From: Phymatolithon calcareum
Lineage: Eukaryota; Rhodophyta; Florideophyceae; Hapalidiales
Assembly: GCA_977006965.1 (NCBI GenBank)
Contig: OZ345369.1
Coordinates: 1,674,001 to 1,738,000, forward strand
Length of the DNA: 64,000 bases
Direction of reading: 5' to 3'
Every line of letters starts with the position of its first letter. The stretch's first letter is position 1. The notes beneath the pieces are model-generated. The model saw nothing but the letters and a program-made list of their open reading frames with translations, had not been told where the DNA came from and did no database searches. Below, piece after piece: positions 53,733 through 62,999 of the stretch. The position numbers and the translations under genes are program-made.

Positions 53733-55268
53733 AAGAAGTTGTACAGTGCTACTGTAGAAAACAGAAGTTGAGTTGAGAAGACTACCACCTTCTGATAGTT
53801 TGGTAGTACATGGATTCCACCCTGAGTGGTATGCCGCAATGCTCAAGGAAGCTGGAAGAGAGAACAGAAGAAGAGGAAAGAAGGTAACGAGATGACCAGC
53901 TACCGTGAGCATCCTAAATGGTTTCCAACCCGGGTCATCCCTTTGAAGGACGGCAGCTGAGGATTGGCTGCATAGAGATTTAGATGTTAAGCTCCCCGAA
54001 GCTCTGCACTTTGTGCGGCTTTGAGTTGCTGGGACATGAAGTATCACTCGTATTTGTTAAAGTCTACTGTAACTTTATGACAACTCCGAAACCTGCAATA
54101 AAAAGAAAGAAAGAAGTTGAGTTGAGTCTCTGCAGCACTTAAGAGTGTAAGCGATTGCCAAAACTGTTGCGCGGTTCTGAGGCGGACCAATGTAAGTACT
54201 GTACAGGAAAAGAAACTAACGTAGGAGTTAAGAGGAAGTGTAATTAGATCTGATTGCACTTCTTTCTGGCACCACATCTGCGACCACCGGGCTTCCGCCC
54301 GCCTCAAAGAACGCGCGCACGGCGGCGCTGAGTGGTTCTAGCTACATTGAGGTGTCGTGTAGCGTAGTCGCCCTGAGCAGAACCACGAATGTGAAGACAT
54401 GCGCTGCGGCGACTCGCGCGGGAAGCAACACCGTACCGCCCAGCTCTGCTCTGCGGGGGCTTAAAGACGGAGATGTGATGCTAGGCGGAAAAAGCCAACA
54501 GAGCATTGACGGAAAAAGAGTGTTTTGTGGAGGAGATTGCATGTGTGGCGCTGACGGTGATGGCAAGTCGCCACGTGAGCAGGGGAACTTCGGGCGAGCT
54601 GCAACATTGCAGAGTATGGATGGAAGAACACGAAAGCTTGTAATGGTGCCTAAAACTTTCCAGAACTTTTCGCCGTTTGCTCCGAACAAGACTTTGCCGC
54701 TGCTGGGTAGATGGGCCGCACCAACACGATACTTGGAATACGGAGCAAATCCGTCTAAAGAAAACAAGTCATATCCGTTAGGGTTTAGATCCTACGCCTC
54801 AAGGATTCTAAAGCGAAATAAAACAGGAGCGCTCGAGCCTCTCTTTGTCTCCCACCGCAAGCAAACTGACCATGTTTTTGTTTTTGCTCTCGGGTTTCGA
54901 ACAGGCGGCGTGTCGGACAAGAGGTTCTCTTCCTCTTTTCCGATTATCATACGTTTATATCGGGGCGAGGGCTACAGCCTACAGGCGGTTGTGCCACGCG
55001 GCGCTACACTGCGAGAGGCGAAATTCTGTGCGTCAGATTTACGAGCGCTCGCCCCCGTCGGCGGTTGACGACGCGGCGCCACGCGGCGAAGGATCGAAAG
55101 CCTGCGCAATAGTCTCACCGGCGCGCACAGTCTCCACCTTAACTTGCAGTCTCTTCTCGATAGATCATTAAATACACGAATCAGTTAAAATGTATGAATT
55201 TGTCGACAATTAGAAGTGTTGCCGCAATAAGATACTGTCAAGTATCAAAATGACCGATCGCCTCCGCT
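53733..55268. other. 1.5-kb intergenic region
   Basis: No recognisable gene. A plus-strand frame from the ATG at 54478 to 55068 (196 codons) has no family resemblance that I can see and is not called. TACTGTA occurs at 53750, 54065 and 54198. Confidence 0.4.
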
Positions 55269-57335
55269 TCAACTGGATAAGTTTTGCTGCATATATTTCT
55301 GGTGCCAAGTACTTGATTCCGACCTCGTGAGCTCACGAGTGAGCATTGTAGCGTACGATGCGCATCCTAATGAAAATGAAACGATCAACGCATGCTTATC
55401 TCCGATCTTCGATTGCTCCTCGACGTCGCTGTTTTTACTCCGAGACACTTGCACTTCGTTAGCATCGACAGTTTCCATTTCCGGACTTTTGATTTCCGCT
55501 CCGTTAGACTGGACCAGAGGGCGGCGATCATTGGAGTCGTACGACTGCATAGAAAATTCAAAATTTTCCGGCTTGCATATTAGGCGCCGGTAGGTTCCTT
55601 TCATCTCGTATTCTGGAGGTAAGTGTTTCATATCCACACATTCCCGAAGAAGAATGTTCGCAGCGATTTGTCCCGTTTCTGAATCTGGTGGTGCAACATC
55701 AGAGCCGATAACTGGGAGCAGTACGTTTTCGATACCAATACTGCGAGATTCTTCCTCTGCTTCTGTCACTCGTCGCACTGCAGTGCTGAAGTTGAAAGAT
55801 TCAGTATCCGTGTTAATAGCCACAATGTCGCCAGCGAGAGCAAAACCGCGACGTGAGTCTCCCGCCTTGGACATTGACACTCTCTTTGACGCCATGCAGT
55901 TCCATAGATAACTTTGCACAGCGTGGCCATACATTCTCTTCATATTTCTTGGAAGCTTTCCGAACGCGGCCTCGTAATCTAGAGGCACGTTGGCTTCCTC
56001 ATTACCCGCAAACGATTTGGCGATGGTCCTTTCAATCGTCATCCAATTTGGAAGTCTTTCAAGAAGTCGCCTCGCTGAGCTTTTTCCGTCTGCAAATCCT
56101 TGGAGAGCTTCTTCCATTTGCTTCCTCTCCGGACGTACATGAACATTTTCGGCATCCCTGTCAACTGAAGCCACCCTCAGAGGCGTCAGAATTCTCAAAC
56201 ATGCAGCCTTGAAATCGCCTCTTAGAACAGCATATCCCGTCTCATGCGTTGGGGAAACCCCAGAGCCGAATCTTTGCAAACCATAGTAATTAATGAATCC
56301 ATGACTCTTAATGCTTTCTATGCTTTTCAAAATATTCTGCCTTTCTGCATCACAGGAAATAGAAACATCACGGAGCACAAGCGTAAACCGATTTCCTTTG
56401 AGATCACCGAGTGACAAAGGTCGATTCTCTGCTCCCGACAAAATTTTGAAGTCTCCTAGACCTATACACCGCCGGCCGCGATGAAACATGGAGCTTGCGC
56501 TATTTGCGGAAACCAGCCTTCGTATCGGCACTCCGCGCAAGCGAATCATCTGAGTGGTGACAGCGCGCTTGTCCTTGGTACCAGCATGAGTCAAGCTGTT
56601 TTGGCTAAGCCGAAGAATCGCAGCAATGATACCCAATGCATCGTTTGTGTCGCGACCTCGCTTCCACAGCGTGAATGACACGTATGTTTTACGGTCCACA
56701 AAATAAGGATCGTTCTCGGCACGCTCAGCTCTTCTTCTAGCGGGGTGTGAATCTCGGGGATCGAAAGTATCCGTGCGACTGGCATCCGATGTTGCATCCC
56801 GGGTATCTCCTCTCCGACGTCGCTTCCATGGTCTCATTAGTGTTCTTTTGCGAATTCGGACTGCCTTGCCAAGACCTTCAGCAGCTTCCACGGTATCGGA
56901 CACGAACATGTCTAGATTTTTCTTGACCCAATTATGGAGGACTGTGCGCTGTTCCTTGTCCGTGATAGAAGGAAAAGTGTATTCAGTACCTTTTGTGAGT
57001 AGCAAGGACTTCAGACTTTCTGACGGTTTCGGGGACACGGTTTTAAATAGCTCGTCAATAACCTCATAGTTTGGAGCGACGGAGTTTTGTTGCGCAGGCA
57101 CATCATCCGCTGACACGACCTTTTTATCACTGCTATCAACAATAGCGCGCTTTTCATTCAAATTTTCTTGAGCTGCGCTGCCGGGAAGTGCACGAGATTT
57201 CTGGTACACGATAGTGCCATTGGGTTGAATTTCGTTGACAATGAAGTCATCGAGTTGCTGTTTGAGGATTGCACGAAATGGATTGTGATCACCTAAAAAT
57301 GCCGAGATGCCAACATCGTTCTCCCTCAACGACAT
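55269..57335 (-). CDS. PUS7: tRNA pseudouridine synthase, TruD/PUS7 family
   Basis: A 688-residue protein that isomerises uridine to pseudouridine in tRNA and other RNAs. The TruD signature HAGTKDKRAVTTQ (from about 250) holds the catalytic Asp 255. GNRFTLVLRDV and NYYGLQRFGSG are further family blocks, and a TRUD insertion domain separates the catalytic parts (LPNWMTIERTIAKSF, MYGHAVQSYLWNCMASKR). The first ~200 residues are a eukaryote-type extension with a basic patch (KRTLMRPWKRRRRGD), which may serve nuclear targeting. Start ATG at 57335; no intron needed. It is divergent from RPA43, with 218 bp between the two start codons, so they probably share a promoter region. Bacterial TruD is about half this length, so the eukaryotic PUS7 assignment fits. 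Confidence 0.93.
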   Translation of the reverse strand: MSLRENDVGISAFLGDHNPFRAILKQQLDDFIVNEIQPNGTIVYQKSRALPGSAAQENLNEKRAIVDSSDKKVVSADDVPAQQNSVAPNYEVIDELFKTVSPKPSESLKSLLLTKGTEYTFPSITDKEQRTVLHNWVKKNLDMFVSDTVEAAEGLGKAVRIRKRTLMRPWKRRRRGDTRDATSDASRTDTFDPRDSHPARRRAERAENDPYFVDRKTYVSFTLWKRGRDTNDALGIIAAILRLSQNSLTHAGTKDKRAVTTQMIRLRGVPIRRLVSANSASSMFHRGRRCIGLGDFKILSGAENRPLSLGDLKGNRFTLVLRDVSISCDAERQNILKSIESIKSHGFINYYGLQRFGSGVSPTHETGYAVLRGDFKAACLRILTPLRVASVDRDAENVHVRPERKQMEEALQGFADGKSSARRLLERLPNWMTIERTIAKSFAGNEEANVPLDYEAAFGKLPRNMKRMYGHAVQSYLWNCMASKRVSMSKAGDSRRGFALAGDIVAINTDTESFNFSTAVRRVTEAEEESRSIGIENVLLPVIGSDVAPPDSETGQIAANILLRECVDMKHLPPEYEMKGTYRRLICKPENFEFSMQSYDSNDRRPLVQSNGAEIKSPEMETVDANEVQVSRSKNSDVEEQSKIGDKHALIVSFSLGCASYATMLTRELTRSESSTWHQKYMQQNLSS

Positions 57336-57553
57336 ACCAAGAAGTAAGAAATATCTTGAAATGAACCGCTGAAGCGCGAAGACGGCAGTTGCTGCGTAAA
57401 CTTATGTGTTGCTCAAGATGAGAAAAAGGGAAAATATGTGGGTTGATCCGAATCCTTTCTGAGCCTTTCAAAAATTAATTGAAATATAACGTTTCAAAAG
57501 ACCCTCTAACGAGAGGAGATCATGAAAAAGTATGATCCAATGTATGCTTTGCC
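57336..57553. promoter_or_regulatory. Bidirectional promoter region PUS7/RPA43
   Basis: 218 AT-rich bases between divergent start codons. Both products serve RNA production or modification, so shared control is plausible, but no specific motif is recognised. Confidence 0.45.
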
Positions 57554-58810
57554 ATGGCTGCCGTCGGCATCCATCGCACGTCGGCGGTTCAGTGCAGGAG
57601 AAACGAAGAACATGATGACACTATGGCACTTGGTCTGTTATCACCATGGCGGATAGCGGAAGCAACTGTACAGGTTTCACTAACGCCGTGCCAAGTTGGA
57701 AATGGCGGTGCCGCGGCGCGCAATGCGGCTGCCATTGCTGCATTTTCATCATTCCTCATGCGGTATAACCGATCACTCGGTGGCGTTGTGGTTGCTCGAC
57801 GCGGTGGCCTTCGATTCCCTGGCGATTGCGCCAGTGTTCGCCTACCAGGAGCATCTCCTTTCGCTCATATCACCGCTCACGCCACAGTTCTGTTGTTTGC
57901 ACCACCGGCGGGTACAACACTGACTGGAACTGTGACTCACGTCGGACCAGATCACGTTGGCATGTCCGTCTTGCGCGTCTTCCACGCTGTGCTCCCTTTG
58001 GACGACTTTCTCGCTGATTACTGCTACGCGCAAGAATTTAAAGACGGGGCACTCTCTAAATGGTGGCGCTATGTCGGAGAGAGCGAAAATGCTGAAAAGA
58101 AAGCTGTCCATCTGGGAAGTCGCATTCGATTTCTGGTTAAGGCATTGAGATCATCAACAGATGGGTTGTTCCATATTGGTGCGACGTTGAATGCGCCTGA
58201 TGATCAAGTGGCGAAACTTGGATTGGGAATTTTGGAAAATGCACCGAAAGACGATGACGACGTGCCGGAGGAGGATGCTATGGATTTTGGAATGAATGAC
58301 GCTCTCGACATGTCAGATATTGAAGTGACAGCGCCGTTGCGTAGAGCATCCGTGCAGAGTCCTATCCTGATGCAGGAAATGGATGCCTTTGACGACGAAC
58401 TGGGACTATCATTGGGAGTTTCTAAAGACGCAGCAGCTGAGGCAGAAGGAAAAGCAGAAGTGACCGCAGACTTGGAGGTTGAAGTCGAATCCAAGGTAGA
58501 TCCGCATGTTACATCAGAACCCGGCTCTGGGTCTGCAACTGTGATGTCACCAAGCAAAAATGTATCGCCAGTCGAACCCAAGGTAGATCCGCAAGTTACT
58601 TCAGAACCCGGCTCTGGGTCTGCTACTGCGATGTCACCAAGCAAAAATGTATCGCCAGTATCTAAGAAGAAGAAAAAGTCGAAGAAACGTAAGAAGGAAG
58701 AACGAATGATAGCCGAAGTAGAGAATGAGGCGTCCGCTGATAGAAACCTGTCAAGCGATCGCAAACCCAAAAGGAAAAAGAAGAGACGGCGGAACACGAC
58801 ACATGGTTAG
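57554..58810 (+). CDS. DNA-directed RNA polymerase I subunit RPA43-like
   Basis: A 418-residue protein. Residues about 65-215 match the RPB7/RPA43 type: FLMRYNRSLGGVVVARRGGL, then SPFAHITAHATVLLFAPPAG and TLTGTVTHVGPDHVGMSVLR (start of the OB fold), then FHAVLPLDDF and VHLGSRIRFLVKAL. This subunit forms the Pol I stalk that contacts the initiation factor RRN3 during rRNA transcription. The C-terminal half is acidic with two near-identical repeats (EPGSGSATxMSPSKNVSP) and ends in a Lys/Arg-rich stretch (KKKKKSKKRKKEER), typical of nucleolar proteins. RPC25 or RPB7 are less likely because of the long charged tail. The ATG at 57554 is used; a second Met follows at residue 24. Confidence 0.82.
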   Translation: MAAVGIHRTSAVQCRRNEEHDDTMALGLLSPWRIAEATVQVSLTPCQVGNGGAAARNAAAIAAFSSFLMRYNRSLGGVVVARRGGLRFPGDCASVRLPGASPFAHITAHATVLLFAPPAGTTLTGTVTHVGPDHVGMSVLRVFHAVLPLDDFLADYCYAQEFKDGALSKWWRYVGESENAEKKAVHLGSRIRFLVKALRSSTDGLFHIGATLNAPDDQVAKLGLGILENAPKDDDDVPEEDAMDFGMNDALDMSDIEVTAPLRRASVQSPILMQEMDAFDDELGLSLGVSKDAAAEAEGKAEVTADLEVEVESKVDPHVTSEPGSGSATVMSPSKNVSPVEPKVDPQVTSEPGSGSATAMSPSKNVSPVSKKKKKSKKRKKEERMIAEVENEASADRNLSSDRKPKRKKKRRRNTTHG

Positions 58811-59060
58811 TTTTCGTGCATTTCAAGAGTTCAATTATACCAAGGCATTAGCTTGAAATGTCTTGCGTTTTATTGCCTTGCGACGAGCCCTAATAAGCGA
58901 ACCTCATGACTTCATAGTTCTGACGTACTGTATCAAACGCATTCTGGCCTGTAATCGAACAAGTCCATGTATCCATATGCCTGAGGATCTAACTGACCCC
59001 TAAAAAGTACTAAGAACTATTACAGTACGTCCAACGATTTCCGCGTCACGCCATCAGGAA
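58811..59060. other. Convergent intergenic region
   Basis: 250 bp between the 3' ends of RPA43 and hisC, containing TACTGTA (58926) and TACAGTA (59031). No gene seen. Confidence 0.5.
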
Positions 59061-60272
59061 CTACAATTCCGCCAATGCGGAGTACAGTCGGTTCATTTGC
59101 TCGTCAGTCCCCATCGAAACGCGAATACAATCAGAAAGCCCCGGTTTCGTGTAATACCGAATTAGTACACCACGTTTCGCAAGTTCGCGTTTGATAGTTT
59201 CTGCAGAGCGGCCTCCGCTCACTCTGCAGAGAACAAAATTTGATTGTGATGGAAAGGGAGAGAGCCAAGGGAATTTGACAATTTCATTGAAAAACCGATC
59301 TCGTGCCCCGACCAGTTTCGACACTTTCCCAAGTAAATCTTGCTTGTCCTTAACAGAAGCCTCTGCAGCAATTTGCGCCGCCACATTCACATTATAAGGT
59401 TGCTTTATCTTCCACAAGTGCTTGATAATGGCAAGAGGAAAGGCTCCATATCCGATTCGAAGACCGGCCAAGCCAGCCCATTTTGAAAACGTCCGCAACA
59501 CGACTAGGTTGTCGTACTTTTTCACCCAAGAAATGCGATCATTGTCAGCAAATTCAAAATAAGCTTCGTCCAAAACTACCAACGTTGGCAGGGCAAGAAG
59601 TCTCTTCAAGTGCTCATCCGATAACACAGATCCGTCAGGGTTATTTGGGCTCGCCACAAACAACATTCGTGGACAATTGTCTGGAGCACAATCATCAAAA
59701 AATCGTTCCACCTCGTCAATAGGGAGAGAAAAATTAGAGGCATCGCGGTTGAAATTGATAATAGTTGAGCCATTGACATCGGCGTCAAATTTGTACATTC
59801 CAAAAGTTGGGGGAAAGTTGAGGACAGACTCTCCAGCGCCAGGGGTGATCATCAGTCGAAATAAAAGATCAATAAGTTCGTCAGCGCCAGCTCCACAAAG
59901 GAGGTACTCTTTCGGCAAACCAGTGTATTCTGCAAGTGCATCCCTAAGAAATCCGCTTTCTGGATCAGGATAGATGTGCAGATAGGGCGCCGAAGCCAAA
60001 GCGTTAGCAACGGTGGGAGAAGGACCATATGGATTTTCGTTCGCGTCCAACTTCACTATATCGGCCGGGTCTCTTCCCAGACGCTCTGCAAGTACCTCAT
60101 AAGGCACAATGGGAGTATATGGGTCCATTTCTTTAAGCTCTGGTCGCACAAAAGCCTCTGGTGTGTAATTTGTCTTGACTACCCCTTTCATGACGGCGCA
60201 TACTTTGCCGCGAGATCGCTGACGCGCCTCTCTTCGTGCGGGAAATATTGCCAGAAAGGCTGAGAGCTCCAT
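59061..60272 (-). CDS. Histidinol-phosphate aminotransferase
   Basis: A PLP enzyme that transfers an amino group from glutamate to imidazole-acetol phosphate in histidine synthesis. The 403 residues show LDANENPYGPSP (substrate N-terminal loop), YPDPES, ASPNNPDG (cofactor Asn 210), VVLDEAYFEF (Asp 235, Tyr 238), the PLP lysine in RTFSKWAGLAGLRIGY (Lys 264) and the C-terminal CIRVSMGTDEQM (substrate-binding Arg). The first ~28 residues are Arg- and Ala-rich and could be a plastid or mitochondrial presequence; a shorter protein could start at the Met of MKGVVKTNY. In plants and algae histidine is made in the plastid. No intron is needed. Confidence 0.94.
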   Translation of the reverse strand: MELSAFLAIFPARREARQRSRGKVCAVMKGVVKTNYTPEAFVRPELKEMDPYTPIVPYEVLAERLGRDPADIVKLDANENPYGPSPTVANALASAPYLHIYPDPESGFLRDALAEYTGLPKEYLLCGAGADELIDLLFRLMITPGAGESVLNFPPTFGMYKFDADVNGSTIINFNRDASNFSLPIDEVERFFDDCAPDNCPRMLFVASPNNPDGSVLSDEHLKRLLALPTLVVLDEAYFEFADNDRISWVKKYDNLVVLRTFSKWAGLAGLRIGYGAFPLAIIKHLWKIKQPYNVNVAAQIAAEASVKDKQDLLGKVSKLVGARDRFFNEIVKFPWLSPFPSQSNFVLCRVSGGRSAETIKRELAKRGVLIRYYTKPGLSDCIRVSMGTDEQMNRLYSALAEL

Positions 60273-60891
60273 TCCTGAAAGGCCTTACAATGGGTAAAGT
60301 TTACAGGCTTCCTTCCGACTGCGACTTGGGTGCGCATTTACGGCCCGATCACGGCGCTGGAGTGACAACGCACCCGATTTTGAAGTTGAGATCCATTTGA
60401 CTGCGCTCGAGTCAAGACTCCTGACTCAGGAGCTTTGATTGGAAAGTATGATGTCAACAGCTAATCAATTCAAGCAGACCGCAAGCCTGTACACGTATTG
60501 CATGTTCAGGGCACTGAAGCACCCACTGTACGTCACTGCAGATTTGTGCATTGTTGTCGAAGTTGCCAGCTGGGCAGAACAACGAATTGCATTGCATGAT
60601 GATGATCGGTGGGATAGAGTTACTGTACCGCTTCAGCACCTGGGCCCAGAAAGGAGAAAAGAGAAGAGAGACATGGCCGAGTTATTAGAGAAGTTCAGTT
60701 TTTCACACATATCAAACAGAACCTGCCGGCTTCGACAATGCCTCAAATTTGCAGTATCGAATTCTACAAGCCCCACAGAGATAAACTCAACAGCAAACGA
60801 AACACAAAATGAAATAAGAATGAATGATCCGGCGAATCTCACAATGACAAACTAGTCCATTAGATGAAGCACGTATTCCAAAACGCAATCC
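60273..60891. other. Intergenic region upstream of hisC
   Basis: About 620 bp holding the presumed hisC promoter and the 3' flank of the next minus-strand gene. TACTGTA at 60621. A plus-strand frame at 60439-60855 has no recognisable content. Confidence 0.45.
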
Positions 60892-62019
60892 CTATGCCTG
60901 AGCAATTGCAGGATACGGAATAGACGAGCTAATAAGTTGATGATCATCACACTTACTCCGCCCATGTCCACTCCCCGCTGTCTTCAACTTGTTACATCTT
61001 GAACAACGCTTGGCACCCCTTCCACGCCCATTCTTCGACCCGAGAGACGAACCGTCCGGTTTTTCCACATGGTCTTCGGGATCCGCCGCATCATTCTCCT
61101 TCTCAAACTCATTCCACCGCAAATGCATATCCGAAAAACAGTCCATACACAGCATCGCCCAGACATCCCTGTTCTTCCCGAACATCTCCGCCTCGTTCAC
61201 CATTTCAGCAACGCCATCCGCCATAATACGGATGATAAGATTAGGTGCGGTCGGGACAAGAAACGTCGGTCGACGACGTCGTTCGCCCCCGTAAACCGCC
61301 ACCAAATTACGTCTTGTCGCGAGCAACTCAAGAAAGCTTCGCGCAAGCGCACCTGAAATGAACTTCGTGCCCAGTATAGCCGCAGTTTTCGGGGACACCA
61401 CATGAACACCCGGATTTCCTTTTCCCATTTCACTTTCTAACTCAAACTGGAGTTGCTGCAGACGGTACTGTCGCGCCGTGGAGGGAATATGGTTCACCAA
61501 AAGGGAGGAAAGAAATTGATGCTCTTGCTCCAGAGTGCTCACCTCAGCGCCCATACTGTCGGTTTGCTTGCGCTCCTTATCACGGTGCGTCTGCCCCACT
61601 GCGCGCGACCGTGCGAAACGGTCACTCGACGCCCCACTGAGTGTACGAGGCGATGCAGGAGATACGGCTGTGACGCCCGATGAGGAGGAACTTGTTGAAG
61701 GACCATAGAAGTCGCCACCGGCTGTGGATGCAACGCTGGGCGACAATACGCCTAGTTCGGGTTCAGGCTTGAGCTGTGGCATGACAAGGGGCACAGGGTC
61801 GGGTTCTTGAGAGATTTGCGATACTGGAATTTGCTCGTAATGTGTGACCGGCATGTTTGGAACCACAGGGGCCGGGCTCGACTTGGTGGGGGATGTACAC
61901 ACGCGCTTCGTTGTGGTATCCCAGGGCGTCGTCAATTGGGAACGATTGCGCTTACCGGGCAACGAAGCGTGATGAGGGCGGTCCTGGTCGGAATTAAGGA
62001 GAGCGTAAATGGCAGACAT
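60892..62019 (-). CDS. Possible transcription regulator with Cys/His C-terminal motif
   Basis: A 375-residue protein of unrecognised family, start at the ATG at 62019 (MSAIYALLNSDQDRPHHASL); the frame is open further upstream but has only a GTG there. The N-terminal ~150 residues are Ser/Pro/Thr-rich and disordered-looking. A basic patch (DRFARSRAVGQTHRDKERKQ) precedes a heptad-like helix (AEVSTLEQEHQFLSSLL), reminiscent of a bZIP but lacking the invariant Asn. A folded middle part follows (AAILGTKFISGALARSFLEL through NLIIRIMADGVAEM). The C-terminus has CSRCNKLKTAGSGHGRSKCD then IPYP, a small probable zinc-binding motif. A nuclear regulatory role is inference only. Confidence 0.55.
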   Translation of the reverse strand: MSAIYALLNSDQDRPHHASLPGKRNRSQLTTPWDTTTKRVCTSPTKSSPAPVVPNMPVTHYEQIPVSQISQEPDPVPLVMPQLKPEPELGVLSPSVASTAGGDFYGPSTSSSSSGVTAVSPASPRTLSGASSDRFARSRAVGQTHRDKERKQTDSMGAEVSTLEQEHQFLSSLLVNHIPSTARQYRLQQLQFELESEMGKGNPGVHVVSPKTAAILGTKFISGALARSFLELLATRRNLVAVYGGERRRRPTFLVPTAPNLIIRIMADGVAEMVNEAEMFGKNRDVWAMLCMDCFSDMHLRWNEFEKENDAADPEDHVEKPDGSSLGSKNGRGRGAKRCSRCNKLKTAGSGHGRSKCDDHQLISSSIPYPAIAQA

Positions 62020-62999
62020 GTCGGACGGTCGAATGTAGGGAGCGAGGTTGGTGATCCGCGAGTGTGTTGCATGCACCCCTTGTTGCACAGCCGGGAGTTT
62101 GCAGTGACTTGGCCCGCACGTACTGTGCGAAAGAAACGAATCCTGCGAAGTAATGCAATGCAGCTAAACTATTGTATGATATGACTCTTCGTCCAATGCA
62201 ACCAATGTTTTTTTTGGACGCAAAACAGACCCAAAAACTGTTTTTCGATGAATTTTCATTTTATGGATGCAGTGATAGTGAGAAGATCAGTGGAAGCGCC
62301 CCCGCGCGCATTTATCGTTTCAAAATTATCATACAGTAAGTGGACACTTCCAAGCCGTCTTCGAAGGAGGCGCAGCGACAGGAGAATTCAACAGTATAAA
62401 AAGTTTGTAGACCTGTGCCATTTAGTCGAACGCGCACACGATCAGTGGTGCTCATGCGAGGGTTTTGTCTACAGTAGTATCGTAAATTTACGAGTCCACC
62501 CTCTGAAGAGTCTGAGAGTCCATCCTCTTTAATGAGGGTGGACTTTCAGACTCTTCAATCTGTGCCAGTGTCAACGCCTCTGTTCTAGTAGCCCCTTGTC
62601 TGTCAACTACGGTACCAGACCATCGCGTCTTCAACAGTAAACGGACTGGAATTCCATGCACTTTTAAAGAACAATGGTGCAAAGAATCCCATCGCCAATA
62701 GTTATGCAGCAGTGCTATACGAACAGCACATCAAGTCAAAGATTTTAAGATCGCTTTAGCAATTCAACGAGCTGTTATTAGAATACAAAATAGGGACAGT
62801 ATCTGGCAAGTACAGTGACCGCAGCATTCCAAGGGAAAGTATCTCTTTGTCTGAAAAACATGCCTCTAGATACTCTGGTGGTTTGAAAACGTTTAATTAA
62901 GCGAAAACTGCTCTATTGTAAAGAAATCGCCTTGATCGCTACTCGGTCAACTCGGTTCTAAAATTCAAAAAGCGTCCATAATTAATCTACCTGTTTCCT
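62020..62999. other. Intergenic region with hairpin
   Basis: No gene recognised. It contains TACAGTA at 62332 and 62470, a 12-bp palindrome CGTAAATTTACG (62481-62492) and a 24-bp-arm hairpin at 62504-62557. It should include the promoter of the preceding minus-strand gene and the 3' flank of the last gene. Confidence 0.45.
62504..62557. repeat. Hairpin with 24-bp arms
   Basis: TGAAGAGTCTGAGAGTCCAT and CCTC pair with GAGGGTGGACT and TTCAGACTCTTCA, with two mismatches, around TTTAAT. An additional AGTCCACCCTC copy lies just upstream (from about 62493), so alternative pairings exist. Confidence 0.85.

Noticed and set aside
54478-55068. 196-codon plus-strand frame
   Set aside because: No recognisable domain; the longer version starts only at GTG, and composition is unremarkable.
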